This document shows, in pieces, positions 14,754 to 22,307 of a DNA stretch of 43,627 bases (position 1 is the first letter of the stretch; the number at the start of each line of letters is the position of its first letter). The position numbers and the translations under genes were made by a program. This stretch comes from a virus: positions 1-43,627 of IMG/VR virus record IMGVR_UViG_3300009103_001286. The stretch is one strand, 5' to 3'. Below the pieces are notes generated by a model, which was given only the letters and a program-made list of their open reading frames with translations, made no database searches and was not told the DNA's origin.

Positions 14754-15419
14754 ATGGCTAAAATAGAATTCGATCCAGGTAATACACAATTCCCAGAAGG
14801 TGCTAAAGACATGACTGTCGATATCACAGACTTCATTGGAGTATTCGAAAAGGCTTACAGCAAAGAGTGGTGTGAGTCAACTATGAAATATTTTGATAGA
14901 ATGGATCAATTAGGATTTGGGAGATCAATTCAAGACATTATAGGAACACCAAGACATTTAAAAGATACAAATAATTTTAATACATCTAGATTATACAGCC
15001 AAGGAGATAATATGTTGAGTATTGTAGGAGTACCTGCAATCCAAGATGTATTTTTAGAAACGTTTTGGGCTTGTTATAATGGAATATATAGACAGATGTT
15101 TTCATCATTACAACCAGTTGACTCTGCTCCACAAATGGTTTATGAAATGAAGATTCAAAGAACAAAACCCGGGGAAGGATATCACGTTTGGCATTGGGAA
15201 CAGATGAGTAGATCAGATGTAACTAGATTTATGGTTATTCAAGTATTCCTAAATGATGTTGAAGAAGGTGGCGAAACAGAATGGTTATATTATCCTCGAA
15301 GAATTAAGGCAAAGCAAGGAACATTATTAATATTTCCTGGCAACTATACTCACACACATAGAGGTAATCAACCTCTGTCAGGTAACAAATATACAATTAA
15401 TACTTGGCTAGAATTTTAA
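14754..15419 (+). CDS. 2OG-Fe(II) oxygenase, prolyl-hydroxylase-like
   Basis: 221 residues. GEGYHVWHWEQ supplies an H-x-x-H pair in the position of HxD, followed by MVIQVFLNDVEEGGETEWLY, GTLLIFPGNYTHTHRG (distal His) and NKYTINTWLEF, where Lys stands for the usual Arg. This resembles P4Hc-type enzymes of marine phages. Substrate unknown. Stands alone with the SGNH-like gene in a rightward island between two leftward blocks. Confidence 0.7.
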   Translation: MAKIEFDPGNTQFPEGAKDMTVDITDFIGVFEKAYSKEWCESTMKYFDRMDQLGFGRSIQDIIGTPRHLKDTNNFNTSRLYSQGDNMLSIVGVPAIQDVFLETFWACYNGIYRQMFSSLQPVDSAPQMVYEMKIQRTKPGEGYHVWHWEQMSRSDVTRFMVIQVFLNDVEEGGETEWLYYPRRIKAKQGTLLIFPGNYTHTHRGNQPLSGNKYTINTWLEF

Positions 15420-16391
15420 ATGAATAAATTATATGTTTTCGGAGATAGCTTCTCCGTCACTCCTCCTGGCAAAGACATCACTGTTTATTTTTCTACAGCC
15501 GCAAAAAATAAAGACCTTAAGGAACAATTTGATAAAATGCCTGAGGATACTTTTAAAACTTGGACAAAACAAGTAGCTGACAATTTAAATTTAGAATTAG
15601 TAAATTATTCTGTTACTGGTGGCAGTCAAGAGTTTAGTTGTGCAAATTTACACAGGATAGCTAAAGACATTACTAAAGATGATCAAGTGGTTATGCTTAT
15701 GACCCACCCAGCAAGGTTTTGGTTCTTTGATGACAAACCAGCAGTAACAAACGCAAATATATCTAACATAGATGAAACTGTACCTAAAAATCATTTAGAA
15801 GCAATCCGTCATTACATTACATATATTCAAAGACCTCCTCTAGACTTACAACTTCAAAGTCAAAGACTAGGATGGATGTCAAGTGTTGCTAAAGCATATA
15901 ACTGGAAACCTATCCAAGTTATATTTGGTTTCCCACCAGTAGTAAAATCTGCAAACCCAGGAGATGTATTTCCTTATGAACATTTTTGTAAATGGGATGA
16001 TTACGAAAATATAAGATGTAGTGAAGGAAATTTGCTTATGGATGTGGAGCAACGTGAAATAGAAGAAAGTGTAGATGAATTTAAAATATGGCAAGGATAT
16101 GATACCAGATATAATCATATGCTTAAATCTAACCACAAAGTTCTAGCTGACTTACTAATAGAAGCAATTAAAAATGAAACAAACGTTGATATAACTTCTG
16201 GTAAATGGTTACAAAGAATTATTACTTGGGATTCTTTTGATGATGAAGAATTCTGTAAAAAAGAATTCAATCCTTTTTTCTTAGCAATTCGTAAAAAGTT
16301 CTTTACTAAAAAGTTTGAAGTAGTAAAAAAGCCGTGGGCTGAACGAATTGGTTTACAAGATATTTTGAATAAAAGACGTAAGAAAGATTAG
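15420..16391 (+). CDS. SGNH/GDSL hydrolase-like protein
   Basis: 323 residues. YVFGDSFSVTPPG near the N-terminus is the GDS block, NYSVTGGSQEFSC gives the Gly/Asn block, MLMTHPARFWF follows, and HMLKSNHKVLADLL holds the possible catalytic His. These esterase-fold proteins act on acyl or acetyl groups, often of polysaccharides; here it might act on a cell-surface polymer. Immediately follows the 2OG gene. Confidence 0.6.
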   Translation: MNKLYVFGDSFSVTPPGKDITVYFSTAAKNKDLKEQFDKMPEDTFKTWTKQVADNLNLELVNYSVTGGSQEFSCANLHRIAKDITKDDQVVMLMTHPARFWFFDDKPAVTNANISNIDETVPKNHLEAIRHYITYIQRPPLDLQLQSQRLGWMSSVAKAYNWKPIQVIFGFPPVVKSANPGDVFPYEHFCKWDDYENIRCSEGNLLMDVEQREIEESVDEFKIWQGYDTRYNHMLKSNHKVLADLLIEAIKNETNVDITSGKWLQRIITWDSFDDEEFCKKEFNPFFLAIRKKFFTKKFEVVKKPWAERIGLQDILNKRRKKD

Positions 16392-16609
16392 TGATCTAAT
16401 CCTGTTTTATTTTTAAGGAAGTTCTTTAAAGAAACTAATTTACCTTTTGTAGCTGACAATTTTTCTAATTGTTTTTCAACAGTTCCAATATAATCAATAT
16501 GTTCCGCAACTTGGCTTGATGGACTATTCAAGTAAATGTCCAAATTAGCTTCTATAGCCTTTACTTCAGCTTCTAACTTTTCTATCAATGCAGTTGTAAT
16601 CTGTGTCAT
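16388..16609 (-). CDS. Coiled-coil phage protein (MTQITTALIEKLEAE type)
   Basis: 73 residues, nearly all helix: TQITTALIEKLEAEVKAIE, then EKQLEKLSATKGKLVSLKNF. Proteins with this opening recur in T4-like marine phages. A TATAAATA late-promoter match lies 10 bases upstream. Overlaps the convergent SGNH-like gene by four bases. Confidence 0.6.
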   Translation of the reverse strand: MTQITTALIEKLEAEVKAIEANLDIYLNSPSSQVAEHIDYIGTVEKQLEKLSATKGKLVSLKNFLKNKTGLDH

Positions 16610-16619
16610 AATATGCTAC

Positions 16620-16627
16620 TATTTATA
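16620..16627 (-). promoter_or_regulatory. Late-promoter match TATAAATA
   Basis: Exact T4 late -10 octamer TATAAATA on the minus strand, preceded by C as in cyanophage late promoters. The expected start point is about four bases before the ATG at 16609. It overlaps the end of the upstream 2OG gene. Confidence 0.45.
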
Positions 16628-17273
16628 GTACAACATTACTTGCTCCGTCACCTACTGGGCCTCTAATAAAACAATTAAAAGCCAATGACCATCGTATTTG
16701 TCCGTCTGTCCTATTAGGACTAACACTATGTAATAAATGGCTTGGAAACATAACTAATTCCCATTTCTTAGGTTGAAATGACCATCCATTAGCATTATAA
16801 ACATTTAAACCAGCCTCTTCTGTAAAATCTGGTAGTACTGTATCAGTAAAAATATTCTTCCAGGACCTATCTTTATGGAAATTAATATTGCCAGTATCTT
16901 TTACATCTGACAGATATAATACTCCACTTATTAAAGAATTGGCGTGTGCGTGTTCTCCACTCCAATCGTTCTTTTCATATTTGTTCATCCAACTAGTTTC
17001 TGCAATAAATTTATGTTTTCTATCTACACCTAAGAAATTATGCATAAAACTATCTAATTTAAAATAAATTTGGTCTCGTAATGGTTTAACAATTGGTTCA
17101 TCTAAAACATGAACGTTAACAGAATTTTGTGCATTAGAATATAAATGTGGTTTGTATTCTAAATTTTTAAGATAATTTATTACTTCGTCATCAACAGGAT
17201 TTATAGAAGTCTTACACAAAGGTATTGCAAATAAAGGCGTTACTTCATCTTGAATAATATGTTTGTTTTCCAT
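16623..17273 (-). CDS. 2OG-Fe(II) oxygenase (PF13759-like)
   Basis: 216 residues. TSWMNKYEKNDWSGEHAHAN (H-x-H), LISGVLYLSDVKDTGNINFH, LVMFPSHLLHSVSPN (distal His) and GQIRWSLAFNCF (Arg) fit the phage PF13759-type oxygenases. About half identical along its length to the next gene upstream, so the two are tandem duplicates. Substrate unknown. Confidence 0.8.
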   Translation of the reverse strand: MENKHIIQDEVTPLFAIPLCKTSINPVDDEVINYLKNLEYKPHLYSNAQNSVNVHVLDEPIVKPLRDQIYFKLDSFMHNFLGVDRKHKFIAETSWMNKYEKNDWSGEHAHANSLISGVLYLSDVKDTGNINFHKDRSWKNIFTDTVLPDFTEEAGLNVYNANGWSFQPKKWELVMFPSHLLHSVSPNRTDGQIRWSLAFNCFIRGPVGDGASNVVL

Positions 17274-17274
17274 T

Positions 17275-17925
17275 TTATATTGTCAGTTGAGCTCCTTCGT
17301 CTCCGAACTTGCCTTTAGTCCATACACTGAACGCAAGTGTTCTTCTAATCTCGTTAGTTTGATTTAAACTTACTCCATGGCTCATAAAACTAGGAAAGAA
17401 AACTAACTCCCATTTCTTAGGAGCAATTGCCCAACCCTCTGTATTAAAAACATTTAAGTCAGCACCAGGATTGTAATCAAAACGCACTGTGTCTCCCGGC
17501 CAAAGATTATACCAATTCTTATCCTTCATAAAATTTGTTGAACCGGTATCTCCAACGTCTGTTAAAAATAATAATCCTTGCCACAAAGAATTTGTATGCC
17601 AATGTTGATTACTATAATCTCCCTTTTCATATTTGTTTGTCCAACTAGTATTAATATAAAAATAATGTTTTTGATCTATTCCTAAAAAGTCAAAGAAAAA
17701 ACTTTGTAATTTAAATTCAAGAGCTTCTTTAAGGTCTTTACATATTGGATCATTTAATACAAAAGCATTATAAGAATTTTGAGCTATGCCTTCTGTTTTA
17801 GGACGTGTATCTTGATTTATTAAAAAATCCATAACGTCATCACCAACAGGATCTATACTAGTCCTAACTAATGGTATAGGCCATAGTCCTGTAACATTTT
17901 GATTTGTTATTTTTTCGGTATTCAT
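17275..17925 (-). CDS. 2OG-Fe(II) oxygenase (PF13759-like)
   Basis: 216 residues, the same length as its downstream paralogue. TSWTNKYEKGDYSNQHWHTN (H-x-H), GLLFLTDVGDTGSTNF, LVFFPSFMSHGVSLN (distal His) and IRRTLAFSVWTKG (Arg). One base overlaps the gene before it. Third paralogue at 39455. Confidence 0.8.
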   Translation of the reverse strand: MNTEKITNQNVTGLWPIPLVRTSIDPVGDDVMDFLINQDTRPKTEGIAQNSYNAFVLNDPICKDLKEALEFKLQSFFFDFLGIDQKHYFYINTSWTNKYEKGDYSNQHWHTNSLWQGLLFLTDVGDTGSTNFMKDKNWYNLWPGDTVRFDYNPGADLNVFNTEGWAIAPKKWELVFFPSFMSHGVSLNQTNEIRRTLAFSVWTKGKFGDEGAQLTI

Positions 17926-18497
17926 TATTTAAAATTAGGTCCAGTTAACCAACCCGAGATTGCAATTCTTTCACCCGAGGTTACTGGCTCAACTCCGTGA
18001 AGTAAGTATGGTGGAAATATAATTACTGATCCTTTTTTAAGATCAATATATGTTTTTTCTACTCCATCATATTGTATATAAAATTTTCCTCCCTCAAAGT
18101 TATCTGTATCAGACAATAAAGTTACTATTGATAACTTACGGCACAATCCATTATCAAAATACATAGTATCTTGATGTGTTTCATAACCTGATTCATTACC
18201 ATCGTAATGTAATAATTCAAATTGGGAAGGTCCTGTTAATTCATAATGCCAAATATTATCATTTGTTTTGACTGTTAAACCATATAGAGATAAACAAATT
18301 GGATCAAATTCATCTAAATGTACTGTCTTAACTTTTCTTGCTAAATTTTCATCATCTAAGACTTCTCCTTCTACTTTAACATCTTCTTTTCTTCTTTCTA
18401 AAGTTAAGTCTATTAATTTTGTAGGAACAGTTCCTTCAGGATAAACCCAATAAATGTTTTCTTTTCTAGGCTCAGGTACTTTATCGTATAAGTTCAT
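17925..18497 (-). CDS. 2OG-Fe(II) oxygenase, prolyl 4-hydroxylase-like
   Basis: 190 residues with a textbook P4Hc core: FELLHYDGNESGYETHQDTM (H-x-D), RKLSIVTLLSD, FEGGKFYIQYDG, GSVIIFPPYLLHGVEPV (distal His) and GERIAISGWLTGP (Arg). Likely an active peptidyl or small-molecule hydroxylase. TAATG coupling to the upstream gene. Confidence 0.85.
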   Translation of the reverse strand: MNLYDKVPEPRKENIYWVYPEGTVPTKLIDLTLERRKEDVKVEGEVLDDENLARKVKTVHLDEFDPICLSLYGLTVKTNDNIWHYELTGPSQFELLHYDGNESGYETHQDTMYFDNGLCRKLSIVTLLSDTDNFEGGKFYIQYDGVEKTYIDLKKGSVIIFPPYLLHGVEPVTSGERIAISGWLTGPNFK

Positions 18498-19063
18498 TAA
18501 CTTAAATTATCCTTTTCTGCAACGTAATTGTATGTTATAGCTATTCTAGTATCGTGTTTTTGTGGAGCAGAACTTGAATGAAAATATTTCCCGTCAAAAT
18601 TAAACCAAACGTTACCAGTTGGCGTACATTTTTCTTTAATTGTGTAATTGTCTGAATCAGTTGTTTCATTGTAGATTATTGTGTCTCCATCGCTATGTGT
18701 AGGATAATACATACCAACAGTATGTGGCTGTGGACACGTTTCAGGATTATCTCTATGAGCTGGATGTATAATCTCTTCAGGTACCCTTGTAAACATTCCT
18801 ACTCTAATTCTATATAAATCTTTTAATATTAAATTTTGTCTGTCTAATGCTTGTAATAAAATAGGAAGTGTTATATCAAATAAGTTTGATACAGAACCTT
18901 TATCTTTACTGTATATCAAATGAGCAAAGCCACCAGCATATGGTTTTTTAGGATCATTAAAATTTGCAACACTAGAACTACGGAACCAAGGAGTTTCGTT
19001 TCCGTCTAACTTCATCTTAATAAAATTCCATTGATTTAATCCTAATAAATTACTGTGAATCAT
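18497..19063 (-). CDS. 2OG-Fe(II) oxygenase-like protein
   Basis: 188 residues. IIHPAHRDNPE provides an H-x-x-D-like pair, then VGMYYPTHSDGDTIIYNE, GNVWFNFDGKYFHSSSAP (distal His) and TRIAITYNYVAE (Arg). Resembles the small phage 2OG proteins with GD-type spacing. It overlaps the 3' end of hemE by 14 bases and is co-transcribed with it. Confidence 0.65.
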   Translation of the reverse strand: MIHSNLLGLNQWNFIKMKLDGNETPWFRSSSVANFNDPKKPYAGGFAHLIYSKDKGSVSNLFDITLPILLQALDRQNLILKDLYRIRVGMFTRVPEEIIHPAHRDNPETCPQPHTVGMYYPTHSDGDTIIYNETTDSDNYTIKEKCTPTGNVWFNFDGKYFHSSSAPQKHDTRIAITYNYVAEKDNLS

Positions 19064-20144
19064 TTTTCTTTTTCTTTTTTGCTTCTAATTTTCTTTTTCT
19101 AATAAATTCTCTATTTTGTTTGACTACATCTACTAATACCTCTAAAGACTTTGGATCTGTAGTTTTTAATATGCCTGAACCCAAATTAAACACGTAAGGA
19201 TGTTTTTCAAACTGTCTAATATAATACAATGCTTTTCTTATTATGTCAATCTTTGCTACTGACGGATCATTAGTTAATATTTCCGGATCCATCCCTCCTT
19301 GAATTGCATATTGTGGTATATGCTTTACTGCCCATTTTGGATCTATTTCAGTGCTAATACTAACACAATCTATACCTGTCCAATGGCAAAACTCTTTTAC
19401 ATCTTTACCAATACCTTTTGGGTAACCAATTATTGGAACGTTAGGATGTAATTTTTTAAACTCTTCTACTATTTTAGCAATCGGATTATAACACCAATCA
19501 ATAATAAAATCTTCTCCTAATTCTCCAGCCCAACTATCAAACAATTGTACAACATCACATCCTGCTTTAACTTGTTCTGACAAGTGCATAACAATTATCT
19601 TTGTTAATTTGTCTAATCTAAAAATAGCATCAAATTGATCAATGTCCGATGGTTTAACTGTATAGGTTATATTATATTTGGGATTAGGATTGTTCTTAGG
19701 CCCTGACATCATATATCTTAATATGGTCCATGGTGCTCCAGCAAAACCTATTAATGATTTTTGTGGATCTAATTTCATTCTAACTAATTCAATTGCTTTA
19801 TAAACCGGTTTAAGTTTTTCTTTTATTACATTTAAATCAGTTTGCCAAATTTGAGGATCTAATTCTCCTAGTTTAGGTGCAGGATCAAATGTTAGGGGTT
19901 GTCCCATAGCCCAAGGTATAACCAAAATGTCTGAAAAAATTATCGCGGCATCAAGATCATATCTTTCTATTGGTTGAAGTGTAATTGTTTTGGCAATGTC
20001 TGGAGTAAGAACCATATGCATGAACCCTTTACTTTTATTTTTTATTTCCATATATTCTGGCAAATATCTTCCAGCTTGGCGCATAAACCAAATCGGGAGT
20101 AGTCCTGTTTCGTGACCCATTATAGTTTTTTGAAGTATGTTCAT
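19050..20144 (-). CDS. hemE: Uroporphyrinogen decarboxylase
   Basis: 364 residues from the ATG at 20144; the open frame reaches 20174 only through a GTG. Removes four carboxyl groups from uroporphyrinogen III to give coproporphyrinogen III. Family signatures: LPIWFMRQAGRYLPEY (Arg22), FSDILVIPWAMGQ, GFAGAPWTILRYM, QLFDSWAGELGE, QGGMDPEIL. One oddity: the near-invariant His of FNLGHG is Ser323 here (FNLGSGI). A Lys-rich tail of about 15 residues follows the domain. First gene of the leftward 2OG block down to 16.6 kb. Confidence 0.95.
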   Translation of the reverse strand: MNILQKTIMGHETGLLPIWFMRQAGRYLPEYMEIKNKSKGFMHMVLTPDIAKTITLQPIERYDLDAAIIFSDILVIPWAMGQPLTFDPAPKLGELDPQIWQTDLNVIKEKLKPVYKAIELVRMKLDPQKSLIGFAGAPWTILRYMMSGPKNNPNPKYNITYTVKPSDIDQFDAIFRLDKLTKIIVMHLSEQVKAGCDVVQLFDSWAGELGEDFIIDWCYNPIAKIVEEFKKLHPNVPIIGYPKGIGKDVKEFCHWTGIDCVSISTEIDPKWAVKHIPQYAIQGGMDPEILTNDPSVAKIDIIRKALYYIRQFEKHPYVFNLGSGILKTTDPKSLEVLVDVVKQNREFIRKRKLEAKKKKKNDSQ

Positions 20145-20189
20145 CGGTTTATTGTAATTAGTCTTATTAAACACATATATAATTAGAGT

Positions 20190-20345
20190 ATGAAACGTAA
20201 AAAATTTAGAATCATTAGCAAGAAGAAAGCAACAGCATTCAAAGAGTTAGCTGATGGTTTTTGGTGTATTGCCATAAAAGGAAGACACTGGTCCCAATTT
20301 AAACATTGGTACCAAGAATGGTGGAAGCCTTTATATTGGGACTAA
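20190..20345 (+). CDS. Small basic Trp-rich protein
   Basis: 51 residues: KRKKFRIISKKKATAFKELA, then WSQFKHWYQEWWKPLYWD. TATAAT at 20178-20183 ends six bases before the ATG and there is no ribosome-binding site, so it is probably leaderless. Divergent from hemE. Function unknown. Confidence 0.5.
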   Translation: MKRKKFRIISKKKATAFKELADGFWCIAIKGRHWSQFKHWYQEWWKPLYWD

Positions 20346-20365
20346 TAATACAACCGTAGATTCTA

Positions 20366-20394
20366 TTGACAAAATTCTTAATATGTAATAAACT
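20366..20394 (+). promoter_or_regulatory. Promoter of the structured RNA
   Basis: TTGACA (20366-20371), 17 bases, TAAACT (20389-20394). Transcription would begin near 20401, just before the first long helix of the RNA described next. Confidence 0.5.
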
Positions 20395-20400
20395 AATAGT

Positions 20401-20627
20401 GCTTAAAGAAGTAATAGTCGGGTGGTGTAATCATTCGATAGCACGTCAGGATCTCCAATCCTGAAATCTCGGTTAATCCGAGCCTGACTATGAAAATTCG
20501 AGCAAACCGTGAGAGTGGTGGAAATGTGATTAGACACACCGATTTCAGAGATCGGCACCCGTAGCCGGGTTTTATGAGTAAAATCTCATCTCTCACATCC
20601 GGGGGTGCGAGACGTGGCACCCCCTTT
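20401..20627 (+). ncRNA. Candidate structured non-coding RNA of unknown family
   Basis: About 225 bases without an open frame but full of helices. A nine-pair helix (20414-20422 with 20483-20491) encloses hairpins CAGGAT/ATCCTG (20447-20463) and CTCGG/CCGAG (20468-20482). A second domain is closed by GTGAGAG/CTCTCAC (20509-20515 with 20590-20596) and holds CCGAT/ATCGG, ACCCG-TAGC-CGGGT and ATGAG/CTCAT hairpins. It ends in a GC-rich hairpin (20601-20624). I could not match it to tmRNA, RNase P, SRP, 6S or a known riboswitch. It may instead be a long leader of the gene at 20649. Confidence 0.6.
20601..20624 (+). promoter_or_regulatory. GC hairpin with loop GAGACGTG (copy 1)
   Basis: GGGGGTGC-GAGACGTG-GCACCCCC, eight perfect pairs, followed by TTTAATT. 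It could terminate the RNA above or act as a leader hairpin for the gene at 20649. A second copy with the same loop is at 20799. Confidence 0.6.
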
Positions 20628-20648
20628 AATTAAAGAAGGAGATGCCAT

Positions 20649-20759
20649 ATGGCTAAGAAAAGAAAAAAAGCAAAAGCTAAAGCTAAAAAGAAAGTTAAAA
20701 AAGCTAAAGCTAAAGCAAGAAAAATAAAAAGAAAAAGTAAAAGAAAAAGTCGAAGATAA
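20649..20759 (+). CDS. Tiny Lys/Ala-rich, histone-like basic protein
   Basis: 36 residues, about two thirds Lys or Arg: AKKRKKAKAKAKKKVKKAKA and a serine-spotted tail (KRKSKRKSRR). AAGGAG sits eight bases before the ATG. The composition is that of the tails of histone H1-like bacterial proteins or of a protamine-like DNA condenser. The hairpin at 20601 lies in its leader. Confidence 0.6.
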   Translation: MAKKRKKAKAKAKKKVKKAKAKARKIKRKSKRKSRR

Positions 20760-20767
20760 TTTTAACT

Positions 20768-20792
20768 CAGCAGAGTTAGTTCAACTCTGTTG
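20768..20792 (+). repeat. Intergenic hairpin
   Basis: CAGCAGAGTT-AGTTC-AACTCTGTTG, ten pairs with one G-U. No T-run follows. It lies between the basic-peptide gene and the second GAGACGTG hairpin. Confidence 0.45.
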
Positions 20793-20798
20793 ATATGA

Positions 20799-20820
20799 GG
20801 GGTACGAGACGTGGTGCCCC
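20799..20820 (+). promoter_or_regulatory. GC hairpin with loop GAGACGTG (copy 2)
   Basis: GGGGTAC-GAGACGTG-GTGCCCC, seven pairs. Compared with copy 1 a G-C pair has become A-U and a U-A pair U-G, while the loop is unchanged: compensatory change that supports an RNA structure. It lies 14 bases before the ATG at 20834. Confidence 0.6.
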
Positions 20821-20833
20821 TTACCACCAATTT

Positions 20834-21079
20834 ATGAAAAAGAAAAAGAAGAAATATAATCATAAAAAATTAATTGAAATAATAAAAGACAGTCATGAAG
20901 AACTACCAAGAAGAGATTGGCAAGACATCGCTGACTGTATCCATTCAGACCAGGTTGACCATGCAAGTGTAATGTGGTATATGAAGCATAAAAAGTTTTA
21001 TAAATGGTATGCTAAAAAGTATCTTACACCCTCGGCCCACTTCAGAAAGCCAAAAAACGGCGTTGTTCGCTGGCGATAA
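20834..21079 (+). CDS. Small basic protein
   Basis: 81 residues from the ATG at 20834; the open frame extends upstream through the hairpin but that part would be translated from the leader. Begins MKKKKKKYNHKKLIEIIKD, then RRDWQDIADCIHSDQVDHAS and an aromatic/basic end. Family unknown. Confidence 0.55.
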   Translation: MKKKKKKYNHKKLIEIIKDSHEELPRRDWQDIADCIHSDQVDHASVMWYMKHKKFYKWYAKKYLTPSAHFRKPKNGVVRWR

Positions 21080-21085
21080 CACTTA

Positions 21086-21114
21086 TTGACTTTACCAAAA
21101 TAACCGTATATAAT
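21086..21114 (+). promoter_or_regulatory. Promoter of a leaderless gene
   Basis: TTGACT (21086-21091), 17 bases, perfect TATAAT (21109-21114), six bases, ATG at 21121. The spacer contains TACCAAAATA, the reverse complement of the TATTTTGGTA word conserved in the leftward promoter family. Confidence 0.7.
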
Positions 21115-21120
21115 CATATT

Positions 21121-21339
21121 ATGGTTAAGACTTTGAAAAAGGAATATGGAAAAGGTGGCTCTAAAAGACACGAGATTTTAGATAAAGCAGTCAAATATTT
21201 GTTAAATCCTCGCTTTGGTACGCAAAATCATAAACACATTTTTTTAATAGAAGAAGTAGGTTTAACAGAAACTGAATATCTAGAGTGTTTAAATAAAGCT
21301 ACCAATGGAGGTTTTGTTTGGGACACGATCAAAAAATAA
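21121..21339 (+). CDS. Hypothetical protein
   Basis: 72 residues, unrecognised: KEYGKGGSKRHEILDKAVKY then LTETEYLECLNKATNGG, suggesting a small helical DNA-binding-like domain. Leaderless start. Followed after five bases by pcm. Confidence 0.55.
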   Translation: MVKTLKKEYGKGGSKRHEILDKAVKYLLNPRFGTQNHKHIFLIEEVGLTETEYLECLNKATNGGFVWDTIKK

Positions 21340-21344
21340 GTCGA

Positions 21345-21962
21345 ATGGTTGACATCATCCAAGCTCATGCTCTGAGCTATCCGGGTGGTAGGCATATTGA
21401 TAAAAGAGTTATATGGGCAATGACTCAGGTGCCTAGACATTTATTTGTAAAGCACTTTCCATACGAAGATAGACCTGTACCAATCGGACACGAACAAACT
21501 ATCTCTCAACCTTTCATTGTTGCTTATATGAGTGATGTTATTGGCTTACAACCATTGCATAAAGTATTAGAAATAGGAACAGGCTCAGGATACCAAGCGG
21601 CTATACTATCTCATTTAGCACATGAAGTTTATTCAGTAGAAAGAATTCCAGAGTTAACTGCAAGTGCAAAAAAATTATTTGAACATTTAGAGTATGACAA
21701 TATTAAAACAAAAATAAGCGATGGCTATGATGGATGGTCTGAAAACGCACCTTATGATAGAATTATTGTGACAGCAATGGCTAATGAAGTTCCTGTTGAA
21801 TTAACAAAACAATTAGTAGATGGGGGAAAAATGATTATTCCTGTTAATGGATCATTATTATTAATCACTAAAAAGAAAGAGTTAGCAGGTGTTCCAATAA
21901 TAGAGGAACAAACTTTAATAGGAGTAAGGTTCGTACCGCTTGTGAAAGGCATAAATGCATAA
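21345..21962 (+). CDS. pcm: Protein-L-isoaspartate O-methyltransferase
   Basis: 205 residues from the ATG at 21345 (upstream TTG 21318 lies inside the previous gene). Repairs isoaspartyl damage in proteins using S-adenosylmethionine. Signatures: VPRHLFVKHFP, the substrate loop GHEQTISQPFIVAYM, motif I KVLEIGTGSGYQAAIL, SVERIPEL, and VTAMANEVP. Slightly shorter than the typical enzyme. The tRNA-Asp gene begins two bases after its stop. Confidence 0.9.
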   Translation: MVDIIQAHALSYPGGRHIDKRVIWAMTQVPRHLFVKHFPYEDRPVPIGHEQTISQPFIVAYMSDVIGLQPLHKVLEIGTGSGYQAAILSHLAHEVYSVERIPELTASAKKLFEHLEYDNIKTKISDGYDGWSENAPYDRIIVTAMANEVPVELTKQLVDGGKMIIPVNGSLLLITKKKELAGVPIIEEQTLIGVRFVPLVKGINA

Positions 21963-21963
21963 T

Positions 21964-22040
21964 GGGGGTGTAGCTCAGTTGGTTAGAGCGATCGCCTGTC
22001 ACGCGATAGGTCGAGGGTTCGAGTCCCTTCACTCCCGCCA
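21964..22040 (+). tRNA. tRNA-Asp (GTC)
   Basis: Full cloverleaf: acceptor GGGGGTG/CACTCCC (one G-U), D-arm, anticodon GTC in CTGTCAC, T-arm GAGGGTTCGAGTCCCTT and encoded CCA. Confidence 0.95.
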
Positions 22041-22055
22041 AATAAGGATCGCCAA

Positions 22056-22307
22056 ATGAAATGGATAATAATTTTGTTTTTTATTTTTATATTTGGTTTG
22101 CCTATGTACGCCTATTATTCAGTAAGCAGTGGACATTTCTTTCAAGTTAACGCAGGATGTAAAGAGTGTACAGTAGAAGCAGTTGAAAAAATAAAGGCAA
22201 AATTAAAAGCAGAAAATAAAATGCAAGTAGAAAAAAATAAAAAAGCACTTCATGATGGAACTTATAAACCAAAACAGTGGGCCGGGTGGCCATGGGATAG
22301 AGAATAA
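22056..22307 (+). CDS. Small membrane-anchored protein
   Basis: 83 residues starting [20 protein letters not shown], a signal or anchor segment; then CKEC (residues 36-39), a Lys-rich helix ([18 protein letters not shown]) and an aromatic end [15 protein letters not shown] ribosome site. TAATG coupling to sufB. The MKW opening recalls the 6.6-8.6 kb family but the Cys pattern differs (CxxC). Confidence 0.55.
   Translation: MKWIIILFFIFIFGLPMYAYYSVSSGHFFQVNAGCKECTVEAVEKIKAKLKAENKMQVEKNKKALHDGTYKPKQWAGWPWDRE

Noticed and set aside
20393-20620. Minus-strand 75-codon open frame
   Set aside because: It is antisense to the structured RNA, whose helices better explain the sequence.
20401-20627. tmRNA, RNase P RNA, SRP RNA or 6S RNA
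   Set aside because: None of their diagnostic sequences (tRNA-like end with CCA, GAGGAAAGTCC core, SRP GGAA tetraloop domain, long open-bubble hairpin) is present.
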